NCBI GenBank assembly: GCA_035577545.1
Contig: DATLVI010000004.1
Coordinates: 234,388 to 298,387 of the forward strand
DNA length: 64,000 bases
Source: Verrucomicrobiia bacterium
Lineage (GTDB): Bacteria; Verrucomicrobiota; Verrucomicrobiia; Palsa-1439
Direction: 5' to 3'
Shown here: positions 9,151-17,255 of the stretch, piece by piece
Position numbering within the stretch: position 1 is the first letter of the stretch
Layout of the letters: each line of letters opens with the position of its first letter
Notes under the pieces: model-generated
Told to the model about the DNA's origin: nothing
Seen by the model: the letters and a program-made list of their open reading frames with translations, nothing else
Databases searched by the model: none
Program-made: the position numbers and the translations under genes

Positions 9151-11217
9151 ATGAGTCTGCTCACGCAACGGAAGTCGGTCCGCGTCCTCTTCGACGAGTA
9201 CCACAGCGAAAGCTGGTCGATCTCCGAGGCGCGGGCGCGCGAGATGCAGCCCGAGTATCCGCACAATTCATCGTATCAAATCGCTGCCGACGCCCTCGCT
9301 GTGAGCGATTTCACAGTCCACCGCAACCTCGATAAACCATTACGGCGCGACGTGCTCAAGGGGGCAGACGTGTTGGTGCTCCTGCATCCGTGCGACCCGA
9401 AATGGGAGCGCACCACCTCGACGAATTCGCCGCGATTATCGGACGAGGAGATTACCGATATTCGGGAATTTGTCCGCGCGGGCGGCGGCTTGCTCGTTGT
9501 TTCCGAGTACGAGCACGACAAGTACGGCGACAATCTCAACAACCTGCTCGCGCCATGCGGGCTGCACATCGAGAATACGACCGTATTGGACACAGCGGCG
9601 AATGTCCATAATAACCCAGCCTGGTTCTTTGCCGAGCCGGTGGAGGAGGACACGCCACTTGCGCATTTCGTCGAGCGCGCCTGCTTCTACCAGGCGGGCA
9701 CGTGCACCGCTTCGGGAATTGCGCGCATTGCCTGGCGCACGGGCGCGACCGCAGTGCCGCGACACGCAGGCGTGATTGGCACGGCGGAATTCGGTGACGG
9801 GCGCATGGTCGTGGTGACGGATTCGCTGCTTTTTGGCGATAACCACATTCGCGAGTTTGATCACCAGCAACTGTGGCGCAACGTCATGTATTGGTGTTCC
9901 GCGCCGACGTTTGCGAGCAGTGTCGCGCCGGCCACGCCATCCGTCGCCGCGAAGTCGGGCGCATGGTCGTCATTGAAGGGAGCGGTCAATGCGCTGCGCA
10001 TGCTGCAGGAGCCAGACGGGAGTGTTACGTTCGAGAAGCATGACGAAGCGCGGCATCTGGCGCAGGCGGCGGCGGGCGCGGTGCAAGCATTGACGCCATC
10101 GTTCCCGCATGAGGCGGACTACCTCAATCAGGTGTTGCTTGATCTCGACGCGTGGGTCGATGGGGGATTCAAGAAACCGGATTTCGCAAAGTCGCTGGCG
10201 TTGTTCAATCCGCAGTCGCAGCGGCGCGACGGGATCGAGCATCTGTGGGTGATGCCGATGTACACGCCAAACGCGTCGTCGGACTGGCGTTTCGAGGCGA
10301 TGATTTATCGCGTGCCGTGGCCCGACTGGCTCGCGGAACTGGAGCGGACGCAATATCAGAACGGGAAGATCGTGCCCGGTCATTTTGTTGATTTTACGGA
10401 GGGTTACAACAGTGAGTGCGCCGTGCTGTTTCCCGAGACGGTGTCGGTGGCGGGGAAGGGGACGAACAATTTCGCGACAATCTTTTGCGACCGCGAAGCG
10501 AAGAGGTATCAGCGCGTTGTGACCCGGGCGGCGCGCCTCACGCGGCTTGAAATGCACCCGCAGTTGGAATGTTTCTTCAATTCGCTTCCACTCATCATGG
10601 ACACCTACGCGTTGTGGGACCTGATCCACGACAAATCGCACAGCGTCGGCGAACTGCCGTTCGATCCCTTTATGATCCGCCAGCGCGCGCCGTTTTGGAT
10701 GTATGGTTTGGAGGAATTACGTGTGGACTTGCGCGCCTTTTGCGAAGCGACACGGCTCGCGCGGGAAGGTTTCCTGTTCGCGCACTACGTGACCTACGCG
10801 GTGCTCTTCGACCGCGTCTTTCGCTTCCCGATCACAGGCACGCGTGTTCGCAATTACGATGCCCTAGGGGGACAGCTTTTGTTCGCCTACCTGCACCAAC
10901 ATGACATTCTCATCTGGCATGACAACCATCTTGCGGTCCGCTGGGACAAGCTTTACGAAGGCATCGACGGCCTGCGCCAGGAACTGTTGGCGCTCTACAA
11001 ATTCGGGTCTGACGCCTCGAAGATGAGTTTCTGGCTCGCCGCGCACGATTTGGTTTCCCGCTACGTCCCGCCCAACGTCGCCTCGAAATGGAAGAAGGAC
11101 TCGCGCGCGATCACGGATGAGAGCGACCCCAAGAAATGGATCGACCTGGTCCACCCCGACGAATTCCCCCTCGGCAATTTCCACGCGAATCTGCAGAAGA
11201 AGATGGCCAGTGTGTAG
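9151..11217 (+). CDS. Two-part protein: glutamine-amidotransferase-like N-terminus and DUF6421-like C-terminus
   Basis: 688 residues, no signal peptide. The first ~250 look like a class-I-amidotransferase/DUF4350-type alpha/beta domain (VRVLFDEYHSESWS; GADVLVLLHP; EFVRAGGGLLVVSEYEHDKYG; DGRMVVVTDSLLFGDNH) but have no amidotransferase Cys nucleophile motif. A linker leads to a ~400-residue domain that, from memory, resembles DUF6421 of actinobacteria (RQRAPFWMYGLEELRVDL, FDRVFRFPITGTRVRNYD). In it HDKSH is followed ~30 residues later by EELRVD, loosely recalling the zinc ligands of M49 peptidases (HExxGH...EECRA); this is conjecture. The gene is probably co-transcribed with the threonine aldolase. 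A decayed copy of its last ~25 codons lies at 11829-11910. Function unknown. Confidence 0.7.
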   Translation: MSLLTQRKSVRVLFDEYHSESWSISEARAREMQPEYPHNSSYQIAADALAVSDFTVHRNLDKPLRRDVLKGADVLVLLHPCDPKWERTTSTNSPRLSDEEITDIREFVRAGGGLLVVSEYEHDKYGDNLNNLLAPCGLHIENTTVLDTAANVHNNPAWFFAEPVEEDTPLAHFVERACFYQAGTCTASGIARIAWRTGATAVPRHAGVIGTAEFGDGRMVVVTDSLLFGDNHIREFDHQQLWRNVMYWCSAPTFASSVAPATPSVAAKSGAWSSLKGAVNALRMLQEPDGSVTFEKHDEARHLAQAAAGAVQALTPSFPHEADYLNQVLLDLDAWVDGGFKKPDFAKSLALFNPQSQRRDGIEHLWVMPMYTPNASSDWRFEAMIYRVPWPDWLAELERTQYQNGKIVPGHFVDFTEGYNSECAVLFPETVSVAGKGTNNFATIFCDREAKRYQRVVTRAARLTRLEMHPQLECFFNSLPLIMDTYALWDLIHDKSHSVGELPFDPFMIRQRAPFWMYGLEELRVDLRAFCEATRLAREGFLFAHYVTYAVLFDRVFRFPITGTRVRNYDALGGQLLFAYLHQHDILIWHDNHLAVRWDKLYEGIDGLRQELLALYKFGSDASKMSFWLAAHDLVSRYVPPNVASKWKKDSRAITDESDPKKWIDLVHPDEFPLGNFHANLQKKMASV

Positions 11218-11348
11218 TAGAGATAAGTTGGGACTCGATGTATTCCGTCACCAAAACGTAACCATTTGAACTTGGTTTTGTAACGGGTGGATGTGAGCCT
11301 TTCTACCAGTGTCGGGCGAGAGGTATTGTCCTTTGGATTCTACTCCCT

Positions 11349-11792
11349 ATGGACTGGCTGATCATTTGGACGGTACTGATTTCGGTGATGGCCCTGCTGG
11401 GCTGGTTGGCCTGCAGCTACTTTTGGAGGTATTACGCCATTTTCAAGCATTTGGTTTGGGGTTGCCTGGTATTGCTGGTTGGATTCTTGAGTTACGGCTA
11501 TGGGGTTGACCGGGGAGCGTGGGTAGTTCGCGATGCCTATCATGGGACGCGAGAAGTCAAAGCAGATGGTTCGTCGAGCGGTGTCAACCTCTCCAACGAC
11601 TCTTCGACGACCCAAGAGAATGCCAAAATGCCATTCTTCTACGATACCATCGTAGCCGGTTTTCTGATGTACTGCGTTCTCATGCTCCTGGTGGGTGGAC
11701 AGATCGTCAACAACTCCGCAAGGAAAGCCGCCCCGAGGGCCGTCGAGCGGGAAGGCCTGTTTGATGGCGACAGCCCCACATTGAATCGTTGA
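11349..11792 (+). CDS. Small membrane protein of unknown function
   Basis: 147 residues with three hydrophobic stretches: ~3-25 (WLIIWTVLISVMALLGWLAC), ~35-52 (LVWGCLVLLVGFLSYGYG) and ~98-115 (TIVAGFLMYCVLMLLVGG). A polar, Ser/Asn-rich loop of about 45 residues lies between helices 2 and 3, and the tail is charged. I do not recognise the family. It lies between the intact 3' end of the preceding gene and a degenerate copy of that same 3' end, so the segment may have been inserted or left by a collapsed tandem duplication. An antisense frame covering the same DNA (11340-12095) is longer but has no membrane or domain character and is rejected. Confidence 0.55.
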   Translation: MDWLIIWTVLISVMALLGWLACSYFWRYYAIFKHLVWGCLVLLVGFLSYGYGVDRGAWVVRDAYHGTREVKADGSSSGVNLSNDSSTTQENAKMPFFYDTIVAGFLMYCVLMLLVGGQIVNNSARKAAPRAVEREGLFDGDSPTLNR

Positions 11793-11828
11793 GTCGGTGT
11801 CGGGGCGCAGTGACCATGCCCGCAATCC

Positions 11829-11910
11829 TATGATTACTTGATCCACCCTGACGAATTCCCGCTGGGAGACTTCCACGCGAAGTTGCAGGAGAAAAATGGC
11901 GAGCACGTAG
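11829..11910 (+). pseudogene. Degenerate copy of the 3' end of the 9151-11217 gene
   Basis: The DNA reads LIHPDEFPLGDFHAKLQEK and then, after a one-base insertion in a run of A, MAST-stop. The intact gene ends LVHPDEFPLGNFHANLQKK MASV-stop. The two 70-base stretches are roughly 80% identical by eye, and the differences are mostly at third codon positions, so the copy was once a selected protein-coding paralogue rather than a recent identical repeat. Similarity stops just upstream of LIH. It is either the last remnant of a tandem paralogue or an attachment-like end duplication around the small membrane-protein gene. Confidence 0.75.
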
Positions 11911-11951
11911 ACCGAATCGCAAAGCGCAATATCGCTGCCGATCAAGTTATA

Positions 11952-11966
11952 TATCGTTAAACGATA
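11952..11966. repeat. Perfect 7-1-7 palindrome in an AT-rich spacer
   Basis: TATCGTT-A-AACGATA, a perfect dyad in the middle of the ~500-base non-coding stretch. Such dyads are typical operator sizes for dimeric repressors but can also mark recombination sites. No promoter is obvious beside it. Confidence 0.4.
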
Positions 11967-12033
11967 ATTTGTCTGGACGCAGGGTGGTGGAATGGGTATA
12001 GTTGGCCCGGTTCTTTGACAGCCTACTTCGCGA

Positions 12034-12080
12034 GGACGCCCGTGCCACTGCGGGGGTCCGCCTTCGCCAAGGCTACGGCG
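12034..12080. repeat. Candidate interspersed repeat element with hairpin
   Basis: GC-rich stretch containing a GCCTT-CGCC-AAGGC hairpin (12060-12073). On the minus strand it translates as RRSLGEGGP, a string I have seen as a spurious 'protein' from repeated intergenic elements in Verrucomicrobiota genomes. Only one copy is visible here, so its repeat status rests on recollection, not on this sequence. Confidence 0.35.
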
Positions 12081-12286
12081 CAACTTGAAAAACACACAAA
12101 TTACGAAACGAACCCCCCAGTTAACATATGGATTTGCAATGGGTTAGCTCGATGGGGGTCAAATTTCGGCCGGTTCGATCCGGGCGTTCGGCTCCGCTTC
12201 GTTAGTGTTCCACACTTGGCAGGTGGTCGTCACGGTGCCGTCACCTTGATTTGGCAGGTTATGAGCAAGGAGGCGGGGAAGGGGAC

Positions 12287-12538
12287 ATGAACTACGTGAA
12301 CCAAGTGTGCGAGGTCGGGATGATGAGATTTACGTTGCGAGAGGACAATGAGCCGGAGTTCCTGGGACGCGCCGCCGAGGAGATCCTTCAACTGCCGAGC
12401 GTATTGCGTGTCCGTACAAATCCCGCGTGGCAGGAAATTGAGATTACGTTCAAGCAGCCGGCTGAGGGGTTGTTGCGGCAGGTGAACAATGCGCTGCGGT
12501 CGGTCGGGACAGAGATGACGGCGTCGAAGGTGCGTTAG
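12287..12538 (+). CDS. Small alpha/beta protein, possibly HMA-like fold, function unknown
   Basis: 83 residues from ATG 12287, preceded by a purine-rich ribosome-binding region (AAGGAGGCGGGGAAGGGG), which is why I reject the upstream in-frame ATG at 12251. The order strand (MMRFTLR), helix (EFLGRAAEEILQLP), strand (VLRVRTNP), strand (EIEITFK), helix (EGLLRQVNNALRSVG) looks like a ferredoxin-like betaalphabeta-betaalphabeta domain of the heavy-metal-associated type, but the CxxC metal loop is absent. It is convergent with the anti-sigma/sigma pair, its stop 19 bases from theirs. Family not recognised; the fold call is inference. Confidence 0.5.
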   Translation: MNYVNQVCEVGMMRFTLREDNEPEFLGRAAEEILQLPSVLRVRTNPAWQEIEITFKQPAEGLLRQVNNALRSVGTEMTASKVR

Positions 12539-12556
12539 TGCGTCGTGTGTTTTGGG

Positions 12557-12844
12557 TCACTTCAAGTCGGGGTTCTGTTTGATGAACTCGCAGAGCTTCT
12601 CCTTGAGTGCGGGCGGCATGGGCTCCTCGGGCAGGCCGTGGTGATGCGTGATCACGATGGTGCTTCGGTAGCTATTCACGTAGTCGAGACAGGGAGGGCA
12701 ATTTCCGATGTGCTTCTCCAATTTGCGATGAGTCTCGGGAGTGAGTTCGCCCTCGACGAATTCGAAGAGCAGCTTCTTTGTCTTCGAGCAGGCGCTCGGG
12801 CGAAGGAGGCACTTCAAGTGATCCAGGAAATGTTTCATGCTCAT
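12557..12844 (-). CDS. Zinc-finger anti-sigma factor (zf-HC2 type), downstream copy
   Basis: 95 residues. The putative zinc-binding anti-sigma motif is HIGNCPPCLDYV (H-x3-C-x2-C), preceded by the helix LLFEFVEGELTPETHRKLEKH. No transmembrane helix follows, so this is a soluble, short anti-sigma protein rather than a membrane-tethered one. Its ATG overlaps the sigma-factor stop by four bases (ATGA), implying translational coupling, so it very probably binds and inhibits that sigma factor. It is clearly paralogous to the protein at 13541-13846 (shared LLFE-V-G, CPPC and a C-terminal K/R-L-EFI pattern). Confidence 0.85.
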   Translation of the reverse strand: MSMKHFLDHLKCLLRPSACSKTKKLLFEFVEGELTPETHRKLEKHIGNCPPCLDYVNSYRSTIVITHHHGLPEEPMPPALKEKLCEFIKQNPDLK

Positions 12845-13470
12845 GACTTCTTTATGTCCTGACCTTTCAGGTACGGCAGCAATGCTTCACGGAGCGCCAA
12901 GCGTGCCCGATGCAGGCGGCTTTTTAGTGCCGCTTCGCTCAAGCCGGTTTCCTGCATGACCTCCGCCATCGGTAATTCCTCCACGTCGCGCAGGAGCACG
13001 GCCACGCGGTAGGGCTCCGGCAGTTGGTCGATCGCGGTACGTACTTGCTCACCGAGTTCGCCGGTCATGACCACTTTGTCGGGGAGCGGTTTCTTATCGC
13101 TCAACTGCAACGCGGGCAAAGGAGCGTCGTCATCGTCGGACCCGACGGCGTCGAGGGAGATGTCGTTTTCATGCCGCTTCTTCTTGCGCAAGGCCATCAG
13201 CCCCGCGTTGGCGGTGACCCGATAGATCCAGGAGGTGAAGGCGGATTTGCCCTCGAACGAGGCGATCTTGTTCCAGATGGAAACGAGGGCATCCTGCATG
13301 ACTTCACGCGCGTCGGACTCATTGCGCATGAACTGCAGGGCGACGCCGTACATCTTCGCGCCGTGGACCTGGACGAGCTCCTCCAAAGCAGACCGGTCAC
13401 GCTGCTTGAGGCGAGCGACCAACTGAACATCATCGATTTGGGCGTCCGTTTTTGACATGAGCATGGGCAC
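12841..13470 (-). CDS. ECF RNA polymerase sigma factor (RpoE-like)
   Basis: 209 residues. Sigma region 2 spans ~15-90 (ALEELVQVHGAKMYGVALQF, SDAREVMQDALVSIWNKI, FTSWIYRVTANAGLMALR). An acidic linker (VGSDDDDAPLP) follows, then region 4 at ~140-195 (LPEPYRVAVLLRDVEELPMAEV, LSEAALKSRLHRARLALRE). The frame opens at a GTG (13470); ATG codons at residues 3 and 5 are equally plausible starts and none has a good ribosome-binding site. It lies between two paralogous zinc-finger anti-sigma genes on the same strand: 70 bases after the upstream one, overlapping the downstream one. Such factors usually control envelope, redox or metal stress responses. Confidence 0.93.
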   Translation of the reverse strand: MPMLMSKTDAQIDDVQLVARLKQRDRSALEELVQVHGAKMYGVALQFMRNESDAREVMQDALVSIWNKIASFEGKSAFTSWIYRVTANAGLMALRKKKRHENDISLDAVGSDDDDAPLPALQLSDKKPLPDKVVMTGELGEQVRTAIDQLPEPYRVAVLLRDVEELPMAEVMQETGLSEAALKSRLHRARLALREALLPYLKGQDIKKS

Positions 13471-13540
13471 GACAATACTGCAACAGCTTTTGATGCACTA
13501 TAACACGCGCAGTTTCAAGCCTGATAAGCGTCCGCCATTC

Positions 13541-13846
13541 CTAAAACTCGTGGCGGATAAATTCTTCCAGTTTCGTGCGCACGGTCGGCGGAATCTCCAC
13601 CTGGTTGCAGCAGAACCGGCGCGTGACGTCGATGGTTTGCCGATAGGTATGCAGAAACTCTATGCAAGGTGGGCAATCGCGAAAATGTTTGTCGAGCCGG
13701 CGTTTTGCTTCCGGGTCGATAGTCCCCTGGACATATTCGAACAGCAACCGTTCGACATCGCCGCATCCAGATCCAAACAACTTCTTTAGAAAATTCACCC
13801 AGAGATTTAGATGCGGCGGTATCCAAGGGCGATTCGCATGGAGCAA
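13541..13846 (-). CDS. Zinc-finger anti-sigma-like protein, upstream copy
   Basis: Up to 101 residues from TTG 13846. A GTG at 13798 (starting VNFLKKLFG) is an attractive alternative start because paralogy begins near there. The motif [12 protein letters not shown] (H-x3-C-x2-C) and the flanks [21 protein letters not shown] and [13 protein letters not shown] match the anti-sigma protein downstream of the sigma gene. It has an extra CC pair (RRFCCNQVE) absent from its partner, which could give redox sensing. No transmembrane helix. It is the first gene of a three-gene unit, anti-sigma-like, sigma, anti-sigma. Whether it inhibits the same sigma factor or competes with the other copy is unknown. 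Confidence 0.8.
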   Translation of the reverse strand: MLHANRPWIPPHLNLWVNFLKKLFGSGCGDVERLLFEYVQGTIDPEAKRRLDKHFRDCPPCIEFLHTYRQTIDVTRRFCCNQVEIPPTVRTKLEEFIRHEF

Positions 13847-13875
13847 GAGTTGCGAATGGATGTATAGTCGAGGGA

Positions 13876-16062
13876 ATGACGAGGTCTTTGCATTGTGGAT
13901 TAGTCGTCGCCGGAGTGGCGGCTGTGGTATCTTGCGTTGTCATGGCTGGCGACACCACATCACGCAAACCGAATCGTTTGATCCACGAGAAGAGCCCGTA
14001 TCTGTTGCAGCACGCCTACAATCCCGTGGATTGGTATCCGTGGGGGGAAGAGGCATTCGCGAGGGCGCGCAAGGAGAACAGGCCGATCTTTTTGTCCATC
14101 GGCTACTCGACGTGCCACTGGTGCCATGTCATGGAGCGCGAGTCGTTTGAGAATGAGGGCATCGCCGCGGTGATGAACCAATACTTTATCTGCATCAAGG
14201 TAGACCGCGAAGAACGGCCGGATATTGACAAGGTTTACATGACGGCGGTGCAGGCCACGACAGGCAGCGGTGGCTGGCCGATGAGTGTGTGGCTGACGCC
14301 GGAGCTGAAACCGTTTTTCTGTGGGACCTATTTTCCGCCGGACTCGCGCTACGGTCGTCCCGGCTTCAAGGATTTGCTTCAGCGCGTGCACGACGTGTGG
14401 GAAGGGAACCACACCGGGGTGCTGGCCCAGGCGAGCCAAATCATGGAAACCATCAACCGGTATGCGAGCGTCGGCGAGGGCAACTCCTCGAACCGTCCGC
14501 TTGATGAAGTACCGCTCAGCCTGGGGTTCGATCAGTTCCGCACCTCGTACGACGCGGTGCATGGCGGGTTCAGCATGGCGCCGAAGTTCCCGCGCCCGGT
14601 TGCCTTGAATTTTCTTTTCCGCTACCAGGCGCGGACGAATGAAGCTGCGGCGGGCGAGATGGCGTTGCACACCTTGCGGGCGATGGGCGAGGGCGGGTTG
14701 TTCGATCAACTTGGCGGCGGCTTCCATCGCTACAGCGTCGATCAAAAATGGCTGGTGTCACATTTTGAAAAGATGCTCTACGACCAGGCGCAACTCATTT
14801 CCAGCTACATCGACGCGTATCGGATCACGCGCGATCCGTTTTATGCAGACATTGCTCGACGCACGTGTGATTACGTGTTGCGTGACATGACGAGCCCCGA
14901 AGGCGGGTTTTATTCGGCGGAGGACGCTGACAGCGAGGGAGTGGAAGGCAAATTCTACGTCTGGACGCGCGACGAGATCGACAAGATCATCGGCGACAAG
15001 GACAAGGCGGACATTTTCTGCCGCTACTACGGCGTTGAGCGTGAGGGGAATTGGGAACACAGCAACAATGTGCTGCACGTTGCGCTCACGCCGGAGGAAA
15101 CCGCCAAGTTATTTCACAAGTCAGGGAAGGAAATCACAGCGATCCTGGACGAAGGGCGGGCGAAACTATTTGCGGCCCGTGAAAAACGGGTGCGGCCGCA
15201 TCGTGACGAGAAGATCCTGACAGCGTGGAACGGGTTGATGATCTCCGCGTTCGCGCGGGCCGCGCAAGCGCTCGATGAACCCAAATACCGCGTCGCCGCA
15301 GAGAAAGCGGCGCAGTACATTCTTGCCAGTCGACTCAAGGACAGCAAGCTGACACGCACGGCGACGGTGTCGGCGATGGTCGAAGATTATGCGTTCTTCG
15401 CCAACGGTCTGGTGGATCTTTATGAAGCGGACTTCGATCCGCTGTGGTTGCGGAAGGCCACGGAACTTGCGGACGCCATGCTGGCGCGGTTTTACGATGC
15501 GAAGGAGGGTGGGTTTTTCCAGACAGATGGACGTGACCCAAGTGTCATCGTTCGCTCCAAGGAGGACTACGACGGTGCCGAGCCCAGCGGCAATTCGATG
15601 GCGACACTGCTCCTGCTACGGCTCGCGCAGTTTACCGACCGGGCCGACTATCGCAACGCCGCGGAAAAGACGCTGCAGCTTTTTGGCGGTCATCTGACGA
15701 AAGCACCACAAGTTGTGCCGCAGATGCTTTGCGCGCTGGATTTTTATCTCAGTAAGCCGAAGCAGATTGTTATCGCGGGCAAGGCTGACGCTGCCGACAC
15801 GCGGGCGATGCTGCGCGCGCTCCACGACCGCTATCTGCCGAACGCCATCGTGGTTCTTGCCGACAGTGGTGAATCGCAGAAGGCACTGGTGAGATTTCTG
15901 CCGTTTCTAGAAACGATCAAACCGATGGACGGCAAAGCCACCGCGTATGTGTGTGTCAATTACGCCTGCCAGTTGCCCACAAGCGATTTGAGCAAGATGC
16001 TGGCGCTGCTACAGACCATGCATCCACAGAACGAACCAGACGCAGGCAAACATCAGCGGTAG
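13876..16062 (+). CDS. YyaL/SSP411-like thioredoxin-fold protein (DUF255)
   Basis: 728 residues. An N-terminal signal-like segment ([16 protein letters not shown]) is followed by a DUF255 thioredoxin-like domain (~30-190) with the family signatures [20 protein letters not shown]80-HWC-83 in [13 protein letters not shown], and KVDREERPD. The rest is an (alpha/alpha)-barrel like N-acylglucosamine-2-epimerases ([38 protein letters not shown]). Members occur from bacteria to human (SPATA20); the biochemical role is unsettled. The putative signal peptide suggests periplasmic or extracytoplasmic placement. It is divergent from the anti-sigma gene with only 29 bases between starts. Its last 54 bases overlap, antisense, the membrane-protein gene that ends at 16009. 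Confidence 0.9.
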   Translation: MTRSLHCGLVVAGVAAVVSCVVMAGDTTSRKPNRLIHEKSPYLLQHAYNPVDWYPWGEEAFARARKENRPIFLSIGYSTCHWCHVMERESFENEGIAAVMNQYFICIKVDREERPDIDKVYMTAVQATTGSGGWPMSVWLTPELKPFFCGTYFPPDSRYGRPGFKDLLQRVHDVWEGNHTGVLAQASQIMETINRYASVGEGNSSNRPLDEVPLSLGFDQFRTSYDAVHGGFSMAPKFPRPVALNFLFRYQARTNEAAAGEMALHTLRAMGEGGLFDQLGGGFHRYSVDQKWLVSHFEKMLYDQAQLISSYIDAYRITRDPFYADIARRTCDYVLRDMTSPEGGFYSAEDADSEGVEGKFYVWTRDEIDKIIGDKDKADIFCRYYGVEREGNWEHSNNVLHVALTPEETAKLFHKSGKEITAILDEGRAKLFAAREKRVRPHRDEKILTAWNGLMISAFARAAQALDEPKYRVAAEKAAQYILASRLKDSKLTRTATVSAMVEDYAFFANGLVDLYEADFDPLWLRKATELADAMLARFYDAKEGGFFQTDGRDPSVIVRSKEDYDGAEPSGNSMATLLLLRLAQFTDRADYRNAAEKTLQLFGGHLTKAPQVVPQMLCALDFYLSKPKQIVIAGKADAADTRAMLRALHDRYLPNAIVVLADSGESQKALVRFLPFLETIKPMDGKATAYVCVNYACQLPTSDLSKMLALLQTMHPQNEPDAGKHQR

Positions 16063-16473
16063 TAACAGGGGCGCGACGAGTCCAAATGAGCGGACCGGCG
16101 CGGCGGTCATGATTGGTGGCAAGCCGTCTTCTTCCGGACCAAAGCGCGAACGATAGCTGTTACGCAATCGGCGCATGGTCACCACTGCTGCCAGGATGCT
16201 GATATAGATGAGAACGCACGTCAACGTTGCCACGATTGGGATCAACTGGAACAACCTCTGCAGTTGTTCCCCAAAGTGCAGGCAGGCCGGCTGCGCCGGC
16301 TGTGACATCAGGCCGTTCGACACGATGGCGTAGGCGGTGAAGAGAAATGATTGCGACGCGACCAGCCACGAGAGTCGCTGCACGATCAAGTTGTCCTCGT
16401 GCTCGATGCGCTCGCGGACAAGGTTGTAATACTCCAACGCCGAGAGTGGGGTGTTCATCGTGGGCGCATTCAT
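16009..16473 (-). CDS. Four-helix-like membrane protein of unknown function
   Basis: 154 residues from ATG 16473, chosen because AAAGG lies 8 bases upstream; a GTG at 16479 is also open. The N-terminal amphipathic helix ([18 protein letters not shown]) is followed by hydrophobic stretches at ~40-55 ([16 protein letters not shown]), ~78-100 ([21 protein letters not shown]) and ~133-152 ([20 protein letters not shown]). The [11 protein letters not shown]...RLSWL pattern looks conserved across a family of small bacterial membrane proteins I remember but cannot name. The 3' end overlaps the YyaL gene tail-to-tail by 54 bases. Confidence 0.7.
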   Translation of the reverse strand: MNAPTMNTPLSALEYYNLVRERIEHEDNLIVQRLSWLVASQSFLFTAYAIVSNGLMSQPAQPACLHFGEQLQRLFQLIPIVATLTCVLIYISILAAVVTMRRLRNSYRSRFGPEEDGLPPIMTAAPVRSFGLVAPLLLPLMFACVWFVLWMHGL

Positions 16474-16580
16474 GGCCACGACCTTTACACGGATTTTGGG
16501 TTGTGCGCCAGCCTAAGCTGACCAATGCGTTGAGTGCGGAACTGCTTGCCGGGCGGCGGGCGCGTCGCTAGGATGCGCGC

Positions 16581-17255
16581 ATGTTTCGCGCGGCAGACTT
16601 CTTCGATCTGAAGCAGTGTTCTTTTCCGGAATTGTTTGACGGCGACGAACACGTGTGGGACGCGCTGAAGAGACTCCCAGATTTTATCAAGCAACACCTC
16701 AAGCCCGCACAATTGTGCACAACCATCGGCACACCGTACGTCGCCGACGATGTGTTCATCGGCAAGGGAACGGTCGTTGAGCACGGCGCGGTAATCAAGG
16801 GGCCCGCGATCATCGGCGAGAACTGTCAGATTCGCTCCAGCGCGTACATCCGCGGCGACGTCATCGTGGGCAATGATTGCGTGCTCGGGAACGCGTCCGA
16901 ATTCAAAAACTGCATGCTCTTCAACGGCGTGCAGGTTCCCCATTTCAGCTACGTTGGTGATTCCATCCTGGGTTTCAAGGCCCACCTTGGTGCCGGTGTG
17001 ATTCTGTCGAACGCCAAGTCGATGAAAGGCAATGTCATGGTGAAGTATGGCAACGACATCGACACGGGCTTGCGCAAGTTCGGGGCGATCATCGGTGACG
17101 GCTGCGACATCGGTTGCAACTGCGTGTTGAATCCCGGCTCGATCATCGGGCGCAACACGGTGCTCTATCCGAACATTCTTTGGCGTGGCGTTTGTCCGGC
17201 CGACAGCATTGTCAAGTTGCGGCAGCAGCTCGAGATCATCGTGCGGCGGAAATGA
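16581..17255 (+). CDS. Left-handed beta-helix (hexapeptide) transferase, sugar-nucleotide type
   Basis: 224 residues. Residues ~45-205 are built from hexapeptide repeats ([LIV]-G-x-x-x-x), such as VFIGKGTVVEHGAVIKGPAI and DCVLGNASEFKNCMLFNG, as in LpxA and in the C-terminal half of GlmU-type UDP-GlcNAc pyrophosphorylase/acetyltransferases. There is no pyrophosphorylase GxGTRM loop, so this is a stand-alone beta-helix protein, probably an acyltransferase acting on a sugar or nucleotide-sugar. Its stop overlaps the next start (ATGA), so it heads a tightly coupled operon with the glycogen-binding-like protein and the GH31 enzyme. Substrate unknown. Confidence 0.8.
   Translation: MFRAADFFDLKQCSFPELFDGDEHVWDALKRLPDFIKQHLKPAQLCTTIGTPYVADDVFIGKGTVVEHGAVIKGPAIIGENCQIRSSAYIRGDVIVGNDCVLGNASEFKNCMLFNGVQVPHFSYVGDSILGFKAHLGAGVILSNAKSMKGNVMVKYGNDIDTGLRKFGAIIGDGCDIGCNCVLNPGSIIGRNTVLYPNILWRGVCPADSIVKLRQQLEIIVRRK

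Larger units (their letters stand above)
11793..12286 (+). other. 494-base stretch without an intact gene
   Basis: No convincing protein-coding frame. In order it holds a decayed copy of the 3' end of the 9151-11217 gene (to 11910), a perfect 15-base dyad (11952-11966) in AT-rich DNA, and a GC-rich hairpin element that may be an interspersed repeat (12034-12080). The final ~200 bases show nothing I can name until the ribosome-binding site of the small gene at 12287. Confidence 0.6.

Noticed and set aside
11340..12095. Minus-strand open frame of 251 codons opposite the small membrane protein
   Set aside because: It covers the decayed gene tail and the hairpin element, has no domain or membrane character, and begins with the RRSLGEGGP repeat translation; the plus-strand frame has clear transmembrane helices.
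12015..12290. Plus-strand open frame of 91 codons before the HMA-like gene
   Set aside because: Composition is non-coding, it runs through the repeat-like hairpin and overlaps the better-supported start at 12287.
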